A stretch of 64,000 bases of DNA from Diplonema papillatum (lineage: Eukaryota > Euglenozoa > Diplonemea > Diplonemida > Diplonemidae): contig JAPJBO010000198.1 in assembly GCA_030068145.1 (NCBI GenBank), positions 1 to 64,000 on the forward strand, written 5' to 3'. Below are positions 62,801 to 64,000 of the stretch, one piece after another. The translations under genes were made by a program, and so were the position numbers. The notes under the pieces were generated by a model. That model did no database searches. It saw only the letters and a list, made by a program, of their open reading frames with translations, and was not told the DNA's origin. Position 1 is the first letter of the stretch. Each line of letters begins with the position of its first letter.

Positions 62801-63155
62801 CGAGCGGTACCAGCCGACGACGCCGCAGCAGACCGGCCTGCACTCGGGCATGGGCATCGTGCCGCCCGCGGCGGCCGGGAACCAGACGCCGCCGCGGCGG
62901 GCGTACCAGGCGGCGAGGCCGGTCCGCGGCGCGCCGTACGTGCCGCAGTGGAGCCGCGACCTCTCGAGCACCAGCAACAGCAACAGCGGCATGTGGAACG
63001 AGCAGGACGCGTCGCCCGCCTCGACCGGCGGCTTCGCCGGCGCAGGGCCCCCCGGCGGCAGACCCCACAGGACCCGGGGCGCCGCCATGACCCCGCCGCA
63101 GCAGCAGTACCCCGCCCAGTCGGCCCACCCCCAGGTCTGGGACGGGAGTCTGTGA
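59873..63155 (+). CDS. AIG1-like P-loop GTPase, two exons, probable lipid-anchored N terminus
   Basis: Exon 1 is 59873-61810 (646 codons), exon 2 is 62121-63155, giving about 990 residues. The junction is phase 0 (donor GCG|GTATGC, acceptor CCCGCAG|CAC) and restores a continuous helical segment, TSIHQA then HAKLDEIALRP. Residues 1-5 MGQCC suit N-myristoylation at Gly2 plus palmitoylation. Residues 30-66 are coiled coil; 67-240 are disordered and Pro/Ser-rich. The G domain starts near 250: P-loop GETGSGKST (257-265), DTPGFGDT (321-328), TFAD (393-396) as probable G4. After a helical region comes a Cys/His cluster at 540-579 (C-x2-C...CHHDC...CC...C-x2-C-x3-CHW), also known from other AIG1-type GTPases. 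Exon 2 adds a helical part (KFADYLRLLIEQEKLHKRPG) and a long Gln/Pro/Ser-rich tail. A membrane-associated GTP-binding role is inferred; the partner is unknown. Confidence 0.82.
61811..62120 (+). other. intron of the GTPase gene, with internal repeats
   Basis: 310 bp, GTATGC...CCCCGCAG. It holds four copies of TTCGAAGCTTTG (near 61898, 61949, 61996 and 62046) within a degenerate 45-51-bp repeat around CTTCTTCGAAGCTTTGCTGA and [C/T]CTGACCA. Without splicing the exon 1 frame would stop at 61852. Confidence 0.8.
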
Positions 63156-63377
63156 AGTGTCCGAGCACACGTGGACCGTGGATGGTGGATCGTGGTGCCA
63201 TTACGTGCACACGAGCGATCTCCACTCCAGCCGCACTGTTCCATCGGAAAGCATGTTTCACCGTTAAGGAGTAGATGCGAGAGTAGTTGAGTCGCAGCTC
63301 ATCATCGACGGCTAACGCGAAAGGGCTGCGAGACTGGCCAGAGTCAAGGCGGAGAGTACCAGACCCAGGCAGCAGAC
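63156..63377 (+). other. 3' region of the GTPase gene
   Basis: Non-coding; its right half (AAGGAGTAGATGC, GAGTCGCAGCTCAT, GGCTAACGCGAAAGGGCTGC) is repeated after the partial gene copy at 63794-63856. Confidence 0.6.
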
Positions 63378-63875
63378 GGGCATGGGCATCGTGCCGCCCG
63401 CGGCGGCCGGGAACCAGACGCCGCCGCGGCGGGCTTGCCAGGCGGCGAGGCCGGTGCGCAGCGCGCCGTACGTGCCGCAGTGGAGCCGCGACCTCTCGAG
63501 CACCAGCAACAGCAACAGCGGCATGTGGAACGAGCAGGACGCGTCGCCCGCCTCGACCGGCGGCTTCGCCGGCGCAGGGCCCCCCGGCGGCAGACCCCAC
63601 AGGACCCGGGGCGCCGCCATGACCCCGCCGCAGCAGCAGTACCCCGCCCAGTCGGCCCACCCCCAGGTCTGGACGGGAGTCTCTGAAGTATCCGAACGCG
63701 GAGCGTGATCCCATTACAAACACCGGGCGGTGGTCCTGGTGGTCTGAAACTGCTGCATCGGAACGAGAGGGAAAGCATGCTTCACTGGTAAGGAGTAGAT
63801 GCAAGAACAGTTGAGTCGCAGCTCATTGACGGCTAACGCGAAAGGGCTGCGAGATTGCCCGCCAGTGTCAAGGCA
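63378..63875 (+). pseudogene. tandem partial copy of the GTPase gene 3' end
   Basis: From GGGCATGGGCATCGTGCCGC (63378) to CCCCAGGTCTGGACGGGAGT (about 63680) it repeats the last 300 coding bases of the gene at an offset of 532 bp, with few changes (a one-base loss near 63671 shifts the last codons), and then repeats the 3' flank. It lacks the GTPase domain and any start of its own. Confidence 0.88.
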
Positions 63876-64000
63876 CGCCACACACACGGTGAAAGCCGCC
63901 CACACATCCCACCTCACCAGACTCACACTGCTGTCCTGCCTGCAGACACTCAGTTTCCGGACAGGACCAGTGCGGTGTTGAGAACATCTCCAATCTAAGC
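63876..64000 (+). repeat. dispersed repeat at the right edge (partial)
   Basis: From about 63920, CACCAGACTCACACTGCTGT, CTGCAGACACTCAG and GGACCAGTGCGGTGTTGA match blocks at 28000-28165 and 36026-36200. It runs to the end of the window. Confidence 0.65.

Noticed and set aside
62160-63155. A separate gene starting at the ATG at 62160
   Set aside because: The open frame begins upstream at a good 3' splice site (62120) and the preceding residues continue the GTPase helical domain in phase, so it is exon 2 of the GTPase gene.

Overview
The window is nuclear DNA from a eukaryote, most likely a microbial one (an alga or other protist). I cannot name the taxon. The grounds are a spliced protein gene with a GT-AG intron, tyrosine-recombinase retrotransposons, TA-flanked inverted-repeat elements, a long (CA)n tract, homopolymer runs, and wide gene-poor spaces around compact GC-rich genes.

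Layout. (1) 1-18668: one array of a 102-bp satellite, interrupted by three complete-looking DIRS-superfamily (PAT/Ngaro-type) retrotransposons. All three have the same orientation, each carries gag, tyrosine recombinase (YR) and RT-RNase H regions, and each ends in split direct repeats. The array phase continues across every insertion with no target duplication. (2) 18669-28200: mostly non-coding debris. It holds a tandem set of 5'-truncated copies of an unknown mobile element, whose one substantial ORF (21327-22901) carries a triple Cys/His repeat. (3) 28200-32771: two host genes, a disordered Arg/Glu-rich protein and a Cys-rich type I membrane protein, plus a long (CA)n microsatellite. (4) 33000-37000: non-coding. 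It contains a 0.8-kb TIR element at a TA site, a second smaller one nested inside it, and a near-perfect 60-bp hairpin. (5) 37035-54785: ten same-strand tandem genes for LEA-like (group 3-like) proteins built from 41-residue modules. A solo terminal remnant of the third retrotransposon family lies among them. (6) 56438-59080 (minus strand): a large, mostly disordered RGG-containing protein with an unresolved 5' end. (7) 59873-63155: a two-exon gene for an AIG1-like GTPase with a probable lipid-anchored N terminus.

Recurring themes. Local duplication dominates: LEA genes vary by whole 123-bp modules and by two-gene blocks, and two single-copy genes are each flanked by truncated copies of their own ends. 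The retroelements appear to use the satellite as a landing site. The genes do not form an obvious pathway; the LEA-like cluster suggests selection for high dosage of stress-protective proteins (inference).
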